The notes: generated by a model not told the origin, from the letters alone. 23,578 bases of DNA from Pseudomonadota bacterium (GCA_029556045.1 JAKQGS010000125.1:1-23578); one strand, 5' to 3'. Shown: positions 1 to 7,943, counted from the first letter of the stretch. Numbers and translations are program-made.

Positions 1-1
1 T

Positions 2-592
2 ATCGGTTGTGCTTCGACCAATACCAAAGAAACAGCCCCTGCGGCAGAGCCAGCCGCGACACAAGCACCAGCAACTCCCGCTGAGACTCAAGCGGATGCC
101 ACTCCCAAAGGACCCATGTGCGGCAGCGGCATGCGGGAAGGTATGATGGGACAGTTGAATCTGACTCCTGAGCAGCAGGCCAAATTGGATGCCATGCATA
201 AAGGTATGGATGAAGCCATGACGAAACACCGTGAGGAGATGAAAAAACTGCAGGAGCAGTATCATACGGCCTTTGCTGGTGTGGCCAAGGACAAAGAACT
301 CAAGTCCATCCAGAGCAAGATGAGCAAAAAGCATGCAGCGATGATGGACCTGAAGGCCAGCCATAAGCTGCAAGTTCGCGGACTTTTGACAGCGGAGCAG
401 CGGCAAAAATGGGCTTCTCTCCATGCCGATATGGGTGAATGCTGTGGTATGGGGGATGGCAAAGGAATGGGACATAAACATGGCATGGGCCCTGGCCCCG
501 GCAAAGGCATGGGACCCGGCAAAGGAATGGGACCTGGCAAAGGAATGGGACCTGGCAATGCGCCAGCGACTCAGGAACCAGCCAAGAAGTAA
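2..592 (+). CDS. Spy/CpxP-like periplasmic lipoprotein, 5' partial
   Basis: The reading frame is open from base 2, so the start and most of the signal peptide lie left of the window. The first visible residues are I-G-C-A-S, which fits the end of a lipobox with the acylated Cys at bases 8-10. A Pro/Ala/Thr-rich linker follows. Two LTxxQ-type motifs come next (LTPEQQ around base 161, LTAEQR around base 389) inside a charged helical region, the hallmark of the Spy/CpxP/ZraP group of periplasmic chaperones and metal sensors. The C-terminus is unusual: a Gly/Met/Lys/His-rich tail with three exact GKGMGP units plus degenerate ones (GMGDGKGMGHKHGMG), which could bind soft metals such as copper. An internal ATG at 116 is not the real start because the frame upstream is a coherent lipoprotein linker. 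Function is inferred from family; metal binding is speculative. Confidence 0.75.
   Translation: MGCASTNTKETAPAAEPAATQAPATPAETQADATPKGPMCGSGMREGMMGQLNLTPEQQAKLDAMHKGMDEAMTKHREEMKKLQEQYHTAFAGVAKDKELKSIQSKMSKKHAAMMDLKASHKLQVRGLLTAEQRQKWASLHADMGECCGMGDGKGMGHKHGMGPGPGKGMGPGKGMGPGKGMGPGNAPATQEPAKK
500..553 (+). repeat. Three in-frame 18-bp tandem repeats coding GKGMGP
   Basis: Three consecutive 18-bp units begin at 500, 518 and 536. Units two and three are identical and unit one differs at two positions. Each encodes Gly-Lys-Gly-Met-Gly-Pro, and more degenerate copies lie just upstream. Such a tract can expand or contract by replication slippage without breaking the frame. Confidence 0.9.
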
Positions 593-613
593 CCTCTGGA
601 TCATGGTTCTTGT

Positions 614-1396
614 GTGAATCTGGTTTCGATCCATTCCATCGATGATCCGCGTATCCAGGCTTTCGCTGCACAGCGGGATGTCTGGGCGCGGATGAACGGT
701 GAAATCGTGGTGGATAGCGGGCGGGTGGTCACCCGCCTGCTGAAACAAAACATCCTGATTAAAGCCATCTTTGCTTCCCCCGAATATTATGCAGCTTCCA
801 CCGATCTGGTGGCTTCTCATCCGCAAACCATCTGTTATGTGGCCCCTCACTCCTTATTGGAGCAGGTGATCGGTCATCGTTTGCACCAGGGTGTTATGGC
901 ATTGGCGGAGCGTCCTGCAGATATTGCTCGGAGCCAGTTGGGTCCCCGCATTGTAGCCTTGAATGGCGTCAACAACGCGGAAAATGTGGGCGCGATTTTG
1001 CGCAGCGCCCACGCATTTGGTATTGAAGGGATTCTTGTGGATCCGGGCAGCTGCAGCCCATGGGTGCGGCGTGCCATCCGCGTCTCGATGGGATCCGTCT
1101 TCAAATTAAAAATTCACCACACCGACGATTTGGCTGGCACCTTGTCCCAATTCATCAGCGATGGATATGCGATTTGGGCCACCGGTGACACCGATCAAGC
1201 ACTGCGTCCCCAGGATGTTCCGTGGGGAGAACGTGCGGTGCTGGTTTTGGGCAACGAAGATTCCGGTGTGGTGAGTCAAATACAGGCTTTGGCCACAGGG
1301 CAGGTGCGTATTCCCATCGCTTTAGGAATCGATAGCCTCAATGCGGCCGTCGCCGCAGGTATTTTACTCTATGCTATGGGCACCCATCCCATTTGA
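614..1396 (+). CDS. SpoU/TrmH-family RNA 2'-O-methyltransferase
   Basis: This 260-residue protein probably transfers a methyl group from S-adenosylmethionine to a ribose 2'-OH of rRNA or tRNA. All three SPOUT knot motifs are visible: motif 1 around residues 118-131 (NGVNNAENVGAILRSA, with catalytic-type Arg130), motif 2 around 208-218 (VLVLGNEDSG) and motif 3 around 232-252 (IPIALGIDSLNAAVAAGI). The N-terminal ~100 residues resemble the substrate-binding domain of RlmB/TrmH-like proteins. The start is GTG at 614, which gives the longest frame after the preceding stop; no strong Shine-Dalgarno is seen, so the start is moderately certain. The gene begins 21 bp after the Spy-like gene and may be co-transcribed with it. 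The RNA target cannot be read from sequence. Confidence 0.88.
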   Translation: MNLVSIHSIDDPRIQAFAAQRDVWARMNGEIVVDSGRVVTRLLKQNILIKAIFASPEYYAASTDLVASHPQTICYVAPHSLLEQVIGHRLHQGVMALAERPADIARSQLGPRIVALNGVNNAENVGAILRSAHAFGIEGILVDPGSCSPWVRRAIRVSMGSVFKLKIHHTDDLAGTLSQFISDGYAIWATGDTDQALRPQDVPWGERAVLVLGNEDSGVVSQIQALATGQVRIPIALGIDSLNAAVAAGILLYAMGTHPI

Positions 1397-1449
1397 CGCG
1401 GCTTGCAGGGTGCTTCCGAACCAAAAATGAAAATTTGATAAAAAAAATT

Positions 1450-1479
1450 TTGACAAGCTCAATACCTTCAGCTAATAAT
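1450..1479 (+). promoter_or_regulatory. Sigma70-like promoter of the protease/ABC operon
   Basis: TTGACA (1450-1455, 6/6) and AATAAT (1474-1479, 5/6) are separated by 18 bp. An A/T tract just upstream (1432-1449) could act as an UP element. The site lies about 85 bp before the subtilase start, and no other promoter this good is seen before 6521. Confidence 0.65.
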
Positions 1480-1513
1480 TGGCCAATCGTCCAATACAAT
1501 TTGCGAGCAGGGG

Positions 1514-1548
1514 CTGACAGATCCGCTGAAAAGCGGAATCGGGGTCAG
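1514..1548 (+). other. Leader hairpin before the protease ribosome-binding site
   Basis: An inner 6-bp stem TCCGCT/AGCGGA (1522-1527 with 1532-1537) closes a GAAA tetraloop, and an outer CTGAC/GTCAG pairing (1514-1518 with 1544-1548) extends it. A purine-rich Shine-Dalgarno (GGGGGAAGGGG) follows directly before the ATG at 1565. The structure sits in the predicted 5' leader and might modulate translation; this is inference. Confidence 0.4.
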
Positions 1549-1564
1549 GGGGGAAGGGGTTTGT

Positions 1565-3742
1565 ATGAAATCCGGAATGAATCATGGATGTTTCATTCTG
1601 GCGGTTGCTTTCTGCACCGCCTGTAGCCAGCACCAACGTGAGGAGCGTCAGTGGGATCGTCCCCATCAACCACGCCAGATCCTGGTGCAGTTCCCCCCAA
1701 CGATGTCCGATGCGGAAATTTCCCAACGTCTGGTTTCATTTCCGGTTCATGAAATACACCGGTTCGGCCTGTCCGGCCGTACTGTTCAGTTAGAAGTGAC
1801 GGCCGATGCAGCAGACGGCGATCGCCTGGATCGTCTGGCGGATGAGTTGCAGCAAGAGGCCGGGGCAAAGCATGTTCAGCCCAATTTTCTCTATTCCCTC
1901 TACGAAGCCCCTTCTGGACTTCCTAACGATCCCGAATTTTCCCGTCAGTTTGGTCTCCATAACGATGGCTCGCAGGGGGGGAACCCCGGAGCGGATATGG
2001 GGATGACGGAGGCCTGGCAGGTCAGTCAAGGCTCAAAGGATATTCTGATTGGAGTTTTGGACACGGGCATCGATACCCAGCATCCCGACCTCCAGGACAA
2101 TCTTTGGCATAATCCCGGGGAGACCGGGTTGGATGAAAACGGTCAGGATCGTCGTAGCAATGGTCTTGACGACGATCAAAACGGCTATGTGGATGACTGG
2201 CGGGGCTGGGATTTTATAGACAATGACAATGACCCCAACGATGAAATCGGGCACGGCACCCACGTGGCCGGCATCATTGCCGCCCAAGGAAACAATGGGA
2301 TCGGTATCACGGGCGTCAATTGGCAGGCCAGTCTGGTGCCTGGAAAGATTTTCAAGCGGGGCGTGCAGACCGACGAGGCCACCATTGTGCGGGGGATCGA
2401 ATACTTTACCCGTCTGGGTGTTAGGGTCAGTAATAACAGCTGGGGCGGCAACGGCACGTCCCCACTGATGGAGGAGGCGGTCCGACAAACCGAAGCGGCG
2501 GGAATTCTGTTCATCGCCGCAGCTGGCAATGGGACCGTGAACGTGGATTGGGAGCCGGACTATCCCGGTGCCTATGAATTTAAAAATATAGTGGTGGTGG
2601 CAGCCACCGACCGACAGGACCAGCTGGGGAGTTTTTCCAATTTCGGCATCAAGTCCGTCGATGTGGCGGCTCCAGGTGTGGATATCTATTCCACGCTGCC
2701 CAAGGGACAATACGGTTCCCGCAGCGGCACATCGATGGCGGCACCCTTTGCCACCGGTATGGCCGCCCTGCTGATGAGCATCTATCCGCATGAGACCCCG
2801 GCTCAAATCAAGGATCGAATGGTCTGGGGATCCCGGCCAGTGGCAGGTTTGCAGGGAGTGGTCAAAAGCGCCGGGGTCTTGGATTTTCGCTGGGCCATGG
2901 GAGACGATGATGGCCAGCCTGGTGCTGTGACCCTTCAGCAGGTTACCGCCCTTGATCATCGGAACGTTCAGGTTCAGTGGCTCAAGGCTGGTGATGATGG
3001 TGATCATGGAGAATCTTATCGTTACGACATTCGCCTGAGTCGAAGCCCCATCTTAACGGAACAGGATTGGGAGGCATCCCTCATACCTCAGTGTGGGGGG
3101 TGGCAACGCACCGACGATGGCACCTATGCAGTGGTCATTCAGGACTTGGATATTAACCAGTCCGGCTATATCACCCTGCGGGCGGTGGATGATCGGGGCC
3201 AAAGGGGGCCACTGTCCATTTCTCAACCCTTTGACGTGGCACCTATTTCAGTGATCTATCACAACGACGGTGGCCAGGCCGAAGGTGTTGTGCTGGATTC
3301 CCCATGGGGCATGGAGCAGGATGCACTGGGGGCTTATTTTACCGATAATCCACGCGACCGGGTGATCGGATATGCTGAGTCGTCCATGACGCTACCGCCG
3401 ATCGCCATCACGGATCAGGGGAACCTGGTGCTGTCGTTTCGTCATTTTTTAGCCATCCATGAACGCTTCGATTATGCCTACGTGGATGTGCGGGTGGATG
3501 GGGGTGACTGGCAAAAGGTGGAGGATTATACGGAGTACACGTTTACCAACATCTATGAAGAACTGGATCTATCGTCCTACCTGCAAGGGGGGAGAATGAT
3601 GCAGGTGCGGTTTCGCATCAAGACCGATCGCAGCTTTTCCTATAAGGGTTGGCGAATCCGGGCCATCAACATTATGCCGAAATCCTCCCTCTCTAAAAGC
3701 CAGGACACGGCATTATCCATTGCTGCAAAAATTTCTCTCTAG
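1565..3742 (+). CDS. Subtilisin-family (S8) serine protease lipoprotein
   Basis: A 725-residue secreted protease. Residues 1-20 form a short signal with a lipobox-like end (C-T-A-C20), suggesting lipid anchoring, although the -3 residue is Cys rather than Leu. Residues ~38-112 look like an I9-type inhibitory propeptide. The S8 catalytic domain spans ~140-440, with Asp166 (VLDTGID), His230 (GHGTHVAG), oxyanion Asn322 (AAAGNG) and Ser390 (SGTSMAAP) all present, so it should be active. A Ca-loop-like acidic segment (LDDDQNGYVDD, ~201-211) lies between Asp and His. Residues ~455-560 resemble a fibronectin-III-like fold, and ~565-700 look like a beta-sandwich domain probably used for binding. The ATG has an excellent Shine-Dalgarno. 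The gene sits 44 bp before an adaptor/ABC gene set with no convincing terminator between, so the protease and transporter are probably co-expressed. Confidence 0.92.
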   Translation: MKSGMNHGCFILAVAFCTACSQHQREERQWDRPHQPRQILVQFPPTMSDAEISQRLVSFPVHEIHRFGLSGRTVQLEVTADAADGDRLDRLADELQQEAGAKHVQPNFLYSLYEAPSGLPNDPEFSRQFGLHNDGSQGGNPGADMGMTEAWQVSQGSKDILIGVLDTGIDTQHPDLQDNLWHNPGETGLDENGQDRRSNGLDDDQNGYVDDWRGWDFIDNDNDPNDEIGHGTHVAGIIAAQGNNGIGITGVNWQASLVPGKIFKRGVQTDEATIVRGIEYFTRLGVRVSNNSWGGNGTSPLMEEAVRQTEAAGILFIAAAGNGTVNVDWEPDYPGAYEFKNIVVVAATDRQDQLGSFSNFGIKSVDVAAPGVDIYSTLPKGQYGSRSGTSMAAPFATGMAALLMSIYPHETPAQIKDRMVWGSRPVAGLQGVVKSAGVLDFRWAMGDDDGQPGAVTLQQVTALDHRNVQVQWLKAGDDGDHGESYRYDIRLSRSPILTEQDWEASLIPQCGGWQRTDDGTYAVVIQDLDINQSGYITLRAVDDRGQRGPLSISQPFDVAPISVIYHNDGGQAEGVVLDSPWGMEQDALGAYFTDNPRDRVIGYAESSMTLPPIAITDQGNLVLSFRHFLAIHERFDYAYVDVRVDGGDWQKVEDYTEYTFTNIYEELDLSSYLQGGRMMQVRFRIKTDRSFSYKGWRIRAINIMPKSSLSKSQDTALSIAAKISL

Positions 3743-3786
3743 CGGTACCCTATCTTTATCGCATCGCGGATAAATGAGGGGGTGCC

Positions 3787-4590
3787 ATGGATTCCATCCC
3801 GGCAAAGTCGTCACAGAGGGGAAACGTCTATATATGGATGGGGCTTGGGGGCGTGGTGGTGGCCATCGCCGCCTATATTGCTTTTCTGCAGTTCAAACCG
3901 ACCTACGTGGCGTTAAAACCAACACGCGGACCGATCGTGGAGGCGGTATATGGGCTGGGCACGGTCACAGCCCGTCGGCAGTTTTCCCATAAACTCGCGG
4001 TGGCGGAAACCCTGACCAAAGCCCATGTGGCAGAAGGGGATGCCGTTAAAAGTGGCCAGATGCTGGTGCAGTTCAGCGGGGGATCTTCCGTCAAAGCACC
4101 GTTTGCCGGCATCGTGACCGCGTTTCCCTTTCACGAAGGGGAAAATGTTTTTCCCCAAATTTCTATCGTCACCATCGAAGACCTCACGGATCGGTATATT
4201 AAAGTATCTCTGGAGCAGCAGTCCGCCATGCGGGTGCGGGTTGGACAACAAGCCCGCATTTCCTTTGAAATGATTCGTGGTGAACATTTTTCCGGTGAAG
4301 TGACCCATGTCTATCCCAGTGAAGGTCGGTTTTACATTCATGTGGCCAGTGATGCCATTCCTCCGTCGATTCTTCCCGGTATGACCGGTGATATCGCCAT
4401 CGAAATCGGACGTCGGGACAATGCCCTGCTGATTCCGGTATTAGGTATCTCCGCTGGCAAGGTATTGGTTAAACGGGGCGGTAAACGAGTGAAAATCGAC
4501 GTCAAGGTTGGCAGTATCGACAGTCAGTATGCGGAAGTGGTGGGGGGCGAGCTGCAACAGGGTGATGAAATTCTGGTACGGAACAATTAA
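3787..4590 (+). CDS. Membrane-fusion (MacA/HlyD-type) adaptor lacking the alpha-hairpin
   Basis: A 267-residue periplasmic adaptor for the ABC system encoded next. One N-terminal transmembrane helix (~residues 14-35) anchors it in the inner membrane. The two half-lipoyl motifs are evident (VAEGDAVKSGQMLVQF around 86-101, and VKAPFAGIVTAFP around 107-119). They are joined by only a few residues (SGGSS) where MacA-type proteins normally carry a helical hairpin of some 60 or more residues that meets TolC. A beta-barrel domain and a membrane-proximal domain follow (to 267). The protein is thus short for the family. The ATG has a GAGGGGG Shine-Dalgarno. The next gene starts 5 bp after the stop, so translation is probably coupled. 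Without the hairpin, contact with a TolC-like exit duct is doubtful. Confidence 0.85.
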   Translation: MDSIPAKSSQRGNVYIWMGLGGVVVAIAAYIAFLQFKPTYVALKPTRGPIVEAVYGLGTVTARRQFSHKLAVAETLTKAHVAEGDAVKSGQMLVQFSGGSSVKAPFAGIVTAFPFHEGENVFPQISIVTIEDLTDRYIKVSLEQQSAMRVRVGQQARISFEMIRGEHFSGEVTHVYPSEGRFYIHVASDAIPPSILPGMTGDIAIEIGRRDNALLIPVLGISAGKVLVKRGGKRVKIDVKVGSIDSQYAEVVGGELQQGDEILVRNN

Positions 4591-4595
4591 TTCCT

Positions 4596-5831
4596 ATGTT
4601 TTTTTTAGCTTTTAAACATCTGTTAGCGCGTCCGCGGCAAAGCCTGCTCACCCTGATGGGTATTGCCCTGGGGTGCGCGGCTTTTGTGGCTTTTGCCGGT
4701 CTGATGAACGGCTTTCAGGGCTTTATCATCGATCAGTTGGTGAACAACGACGCCCACATCCGTATCTCTGCACGGGACGAGCGCATCGAAGAACATTCCC
4801 TTGACGATGCTTTTTTTCCCGGTGCTGAGCACGTGTTTTGGTTATCGCCTCCCTCCGGTCGTCGGGTCAGTGCATCCATTGAAAATCCCGAAGGCTGGTT
4901 TCGTCGCATGAGCGAAGACCCGCGGGTCCTGGCATTTTCACCACAGTTAAAAACCCAGGTGCTCCTGCAGCGTGGTGATACCTCGGTGGCTGTGCAGATG
5001 ATCGGCATGAAACCGGAAAGCCAGCTGCGGGTCACCAATATCCAAAATTACATGCGGGATGGTGACTTTGCCAAAATCGGCAATATGGGCAATCACATCG
5101 TGCTGGGGTCTGGCATCGTCAACAAGTTGGGGACGCGGGTCTCTGAGAACATTATGGTGTCGGTGGGGTCCGGACAACCGGAACCATTTAAAGTGGTAGG
5201 TATTTTTCACCTGGGTGTCGATGCCTTTGACGATGCTTTGGCATTCGCCTCCTTATCCGATGTGCAGCGACTCAAAGGATCCGCCAGCTCCATCTCCGAT
5301 ATTGCGGTGCGCCTGGTCAATGTTGAGAATGCCCGCAGTGTTGCAGGGGACTGGTCGGTGGCCGCTTGGGACCGGGTGCGCAGTTGGGATCAGATCAGTG
5401 CCAATGTGCTTTCGGTATTTAAGATTCAGGATTTCAGCCGCAGTTTTATGACGATTTCGATTTTGGTGGTGGCAGCCTTTGGGGTTTACAACATCCTCAA
5501 CATTCTGGTGAACCAAAAGAGGCGTGACATCGCCATTCTGCGTTCGATGGGATTTGACGAGGGGGATATCATGTCACTCTTTTTAACCCAGGGCCTGACG
5601 CTCGGTTTTTCCGGTGGGGTGGTGGGTTTGTTTTTTGGGTATCTGCTTTGCCTGTACCTGGCGACTTTGGAGGTTGGTGGTGGTGTGGAAAAAATGGTCA
5701 TATCCTATGATCCTTGGATCTATATCACCGGATTTTCTCTGTCGCTTCTGGCCTCATCGATCTCCAGTGTTTTGCCCTCGCGGGCTGCCGGCAAACTCAA
5801 TCCCATCGAAGTGATCCGGAGTGGAGGTTAA
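4596..5831 (+). CDS. FtsX/MacB/LolC-type ABC permease
   Basis: A 411-residue permease with the mechanotransmission-type topology: TM1 (~18-38), a large periplasmic MacB_PCD-type domain (~45-275), then three C-terminal helices (~282-306, 330-356, 374-396). The cytoplasmic loop after TM2 carries the typical coupling sequence (QKRRDIAILRSMGF, ~307-320), and the C-terminus reads SRAAGKLNPIEVIRSGG, characteristic of FtsX-superfamily permeases. As a separate polypeptide from its ATPase it is closer to LolC/LolE or split MacB systems than to full-length MacB. It lies between the adaptor and ATPase genes with gaps of 5 and 3 bp. Family precedent allows peptide or lipoprotein extraction, or transport of an envelope substrate; the substrate is unknown. 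Confidence 0.9.
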   Translation: MFFLAFKHLLARPRQSLLTLMGIALGCAAFVAFAGLMNGFQGFIIDQLVNNDAHIRISARDERIEEHSLDDAFFPGAEHVFWLSPPSGRRVSASIENPEGWFRRMSEDPRVLAFSPQLKTQVLLQRGDTSVAVQMIGMKPESQLRVTNIQNYMRDGDFAKIGNMGNHIVLGSGIVNKLGTRVSENIMVSVGSGQPEPFKVVGIFHLGVDAFDDALAFASLSDVQRLKGSASSISDIAVRLVNVENARSVAGDWSVAAWDRVRSWDQISANVLSVFKIQDFSRSFMTISILVVAAFGVYNILNILVNQKRRDIAILRSMGFDEGDIMSLFLTQGLTLGFSGGVVGLFFGYLLCLYLATLEVGGGVEKMVISYDPWIYITGFSLSLLASSISSVLPSRAAGKLNPIEVIRSGG

Positions 5832-5834
5832 CCC

Positions 5835-6521
5835 GTGGGCATTGTGGCGGAGGGCATCACCAAATCGTTTGGAGTACCGCCGGTCTCCGTTTTGAAGGAT
5901 ATTACCCTGTCGATCGAATCCGGGGACTTTGTATCGCTGACGGGGCGGTCCGGCTCCGGCAAAAGCACGCTGCTCTATATCCTGAGTTCCCTCGACGATC
6001 CCACTGTGGGGACGGTGCGCATCGATGATCAATACTATGACAGGATGAAGCACAAAGACCTCCATCACTTTCGCAACGTCAAAATGGGATTTGTGTTCCA
6101 GTTTCATTATCTCCTGCCCGAATTGTCCGCCGCTGAAAATGTCCTGATGCCAGCCCGGAAGCTGAATCTGCATCAGGATAAAAAGGCTTATGCATCGGAG
6201 CTTTTGGACCGTTTTGGCCTGAAAGATCGGTTTCATCATCTGCCGCGACAGCTCTCGGGTGGGGAACAGCAACGGGTGGCTATCGCCAGGGCATTGATCA
6301 TGAACCCATCGTACCTGTTTGCGGATGAGCCCACCGGCAACCTCGACAGCGTCAATGGCGACATTGTGATGAATATTTTTCGCGAGATCAACGCACAGGA
6401 AAAAACCACGATCGTGTATGTGACCCACGATCGTGGTTATGCGGAGCTGGCCCGTCAAACTTTGCAACTGGTGGATGGGCAGCTGATGCCTCCTCCATCC
6501 TCCGGCAAGGAGATTAGATAG
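5835..6521 (+). CDS. ABC transporter ATPase, LolD/MacB type
   Basis: A 228-residue nucleotide-binding subunit that powers the upstream permease. All motifs are intact: Walker [10 protein letters not shown] (37-45), Q-loop Gln89, signature LSGGEQQR (140-147), Walker B YLFADEP with Glu165, D-loop (NLDS, 169-172) and H-loop His198 (VTHDR). Length and motif spacing match LolD/MacB/FtsE-type ATPases. The start is GTG at 5835, 3 bp after the permease stop, with a GGAGG element inside the end of the permease gene. The final 8 bp overlap the end of the convergent fascin-like gene, so there is no room for a terminator outside coding sequence. Confidence 0.93.
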   Translation: MGIVAEGITKSFGVPPVSVLKDITLSIESGDFVSLTGRSGSGKSTLLYILSSLDDPTVGTVRIDDQYYDRMKHKDLHHFRNVKMGFVFQFHYLLPELSAAENVLMPARKLNLHQDKKAYASELLDRFGLKDRFHHLPRQLSGGEQQRVAIARALIMNPSYLFADEPTGNLDSVNGDIVMNIFREINAQEKTTIVYVTHDRGYAELARQTLQLVDGQLMPPPSSGKEIR

Positions 6522-7047
6522 GCTGGCAATTAAAGCGGAATTTTTCCCAATTGCCGATGGCAGTGGCATCGGTATGCATCACGTCGGAGATGCGACCCCC
6601 GCCGCCCACTGCGGTTAGATAGTTGCCGTTAATGGTCTGGATGGCGTACCAGCCGCCACCCAGAGAGATCAGGGTGAATTTTTCCCAGGCTAACAACTGT
6701 GTCGCATCGGAATGGATGGCATCGGTGATGCGCCCGCCTCCACCAACCGCCGTCAGATAGTGCCCGCTATCGGTTTGGATGCCATAACGGATCGGTGAGC
6801 TGCCATCGCCGGAATCGATCAGTTTGAATCGTTCCCACGAGCCAATACGCACGGCATCTGTATGCAAAACATCCGTGGTGCGTCCACCGCGACCCACCGC
6901 TGTAAGATAGTTACCGGTATAGCTCTGGATGGTGCAACTCAATGGAGCATTGCGTTTCACCGCGGATTCCTGCGCCTGATCACCAGCGCTGCCACAGCCG
7001 ATCGTTAAAAGGGAAAGGAGAGCAGAAAGTGCGATTGTCAATTTCAT
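6514..7047 (-). CDS. Fascin-like beta-trefoil lipoprotein
   Basis: A 177-residue predicted lipoprotein: hydrophobic signal residues 1-17 and lipobox T-I-G-C18. The mature part is three near-identical repeats, each with a GNYLTAVG/GHYLTAVG motif (starts ~45, 95, 141) followed by GGR, a His/Asp segment (LHTDA, IHSDA, MHTDA) and a WEKF/WERF motif (71-74, 121-124, 167-170). Threefold repeats of 46-50 residues make one complete beta-trefoil, as in fascin/actin-crosslinking-like domains, which often bind sugars or protein surfaces. Cys38 and Cys174 flank the trefoil and could form a disulfide joining its two ends. The ATG has a GAGGAGG ribosome site. It lies downstream of pirin on the same strand, separated by a stem-loop. 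Function is unknown; surface or periplasmic binding is inferred. Confidence 0.82.
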   Translation of the reverse strand: MKLTIALSALLSLLTIGCGSAGDQAQESAVKRNAPLSCTIQSYTGNYLTAVGRGGRTTDVLHTDAVRIGSWERFKLIDSGDGSSPIRYGIQTDSGHYLTAVGGGGRITDAIHSDATQLLAWEKFTLISLGGGWYAIQTINGNYLTAVGGGGRISDVMHTDATAIGNWEKFRFNCQPI

Positions 7048-7137
7048 GGTGTATCCTCCTCAAGTGAACTGACAGTTGAGGCATGACTACTGCTCTCGCG
7101 AATGAACCACAAGCACGTTTTGCAAAATGATGAATTA

Positions 7138-7157
7138 CCCCCAGAACGAATCGGGGG
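7138..7157 (-). terminator. Possible terminator after the pirin gene
   Basis: A 5-bp G/C stem (CCCCC 7138-7142 with GGGGG 7153-7157, loop of 10) follows the pirin stop on the minus strand. The downstream minus-strand sequence is only moderately T-rich, so termination may be weak and some transcription could continue into the fascin-like gene. Confidence 0.35.
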
Positions 7158-7173
7158 CAATCCATCTTGCGCT

Positions 7174-7887
7174 TCAATGAATTGGCGGTACTTCCATCAC
7201 CAGCATAGCACCGGACTCTTTTGCGACAATATTGAGCATCGGCGTGTCCAGGATTCCCAGACCATCGCGAGGGCTCATGCTTAAGTCATTCACGGCCCAG
7301 CTACCGGACACCGCAAACAGATAAGCCCCGTTGTTATTGTTATACAGGTGGTAGGGGATCTCCTGTCCTGCTTTGAGATCCACCCATGAAAAGAATGCAT
7401 CTTGATGGATCATCAAGGATTCCTGGCGTCCGTCCGGCGAAACCAGCAACTGCCATTGCCCCGGCTTGCGGGAAGCGGAAAAATCTTTTTGATCGTAGCG
7501 GGGTTTGACCCCGGTTATTTTTGGCATCACCCAGATCTGCAGCAATGTGGCCGGCTCATCCGGTGAGGGATTGAACTCCGAGTGCTGAACGCCGGTCCCT
7601 GCGGACATCACCTGAACCTCACCAGCGCGAATCACATAGTGACTGCCCATGCTGTCCTTGTGCTCCAGTCTTCCGCTGAGAGGAACGGAAATAATCTCCA
7701 TGTCCTTGTGCGGGTGGGTGCCAAACCCCTGAGCGGCATCGATCCAATCATCATTGATGACCCGCAGTGCCCCGAAGTTCATGCGGTTGCGATTGAAATA
7801 ATCGGCAAAACTAAACGTATGGTAGGACTTGAGCCAGCCATGATCAGCATATCCTCGGGTCGCAGCTTCGTGTTTCACGTGGGTCAT
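7174..7887 (-). CDS. Pirin-family cupin protein (YhhW type)
   Basis: A 237-residue bicupin protein. The N-terminal cupin contains the pirin metal site: His58 and His60 in GTHPHKDMEI, and His102 and Glu104 in GTGVQHSEF, normally holding Fe(II). The opening (HGWLKSYHTFSFADY, ~16-30) and the LQIWV segment are classic for pirin/YhhW proteins. E. coli YhhW-type pirins have quercetin 2,3-dioxygenase activity in vitro, but the physiological role is usually unclear. The start ATG lies behind an AGGAGG-type site (seen as CCTCCT at 7891-7896 on the plus strand). The gene diverges from an HxlR regulator across ~100 bp, the standard arrangement for redox- or electrophile-controlled pirins. Confidence 0.93.
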   Translation of the reverse strand: MTHVKHEAATRGYADHGWLKSYHTFSFADYFNRNRMNFGALRVINDDWIDAAQGFGTHPHKDMEIISVPLSGRLEHKDSMGSHYVIRAGEVQVMSAGTGVQHSEFNPSPDEPATLLQIWVMPKITGVKPRYDQKDFSASRKPGQWQLLVSPDGRQESLMIHQDAFFSWVDLKAGQEIPYHLYNNNNGAYLFAVSGSWAVNDLSMSPRDGLGILDTPMLNIVAKESGAMLVMEVPPIH

Positions 7888-7931
7888 GTTTGTTCCTCCT
7901 CATATTCCACTGGACAAACCCAATGTAAGGC

Positions 7932-7943
7932 AAGTAATTACTT
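7932..7943. promoter_or_regulatory. Candidate HxlR operator (12-bp palindrome)
   Basis: AAGTAATTACTT is a perfect 12-bp palindrome in the divergent pirin/hxlR intergenic region. A further AGTA/TACT half-site pair lies at 7950-7953 and 7967-7970, and GGTACC at 7954-7959. HxlR/DUF24 regulators typically bind TACT/AGTA-type inverted repeats, so this is the likely shared operator. No binding data can be read from sequence. Confidence 0.5.

Noticed and set aside
500..553. Short tandem repeats considered as a CRISPR-like array
   Set aside because: Units are 18 bp, contiguous without spacers and in frame with the lipoprotein, so they are a protein repeat.
2033..3007. Minus-strand open frame of 324 codons inside the subtilase gene
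   Set aside because: Antisense of an intact S8 catalytic domain; no family features of its own.
5754..6569. Minus-strand open frame of 271 codons opposite the ABC ATPase
   Set aside because: Antisense of an ATPase with all motifs intact; no independent evidence of coding.
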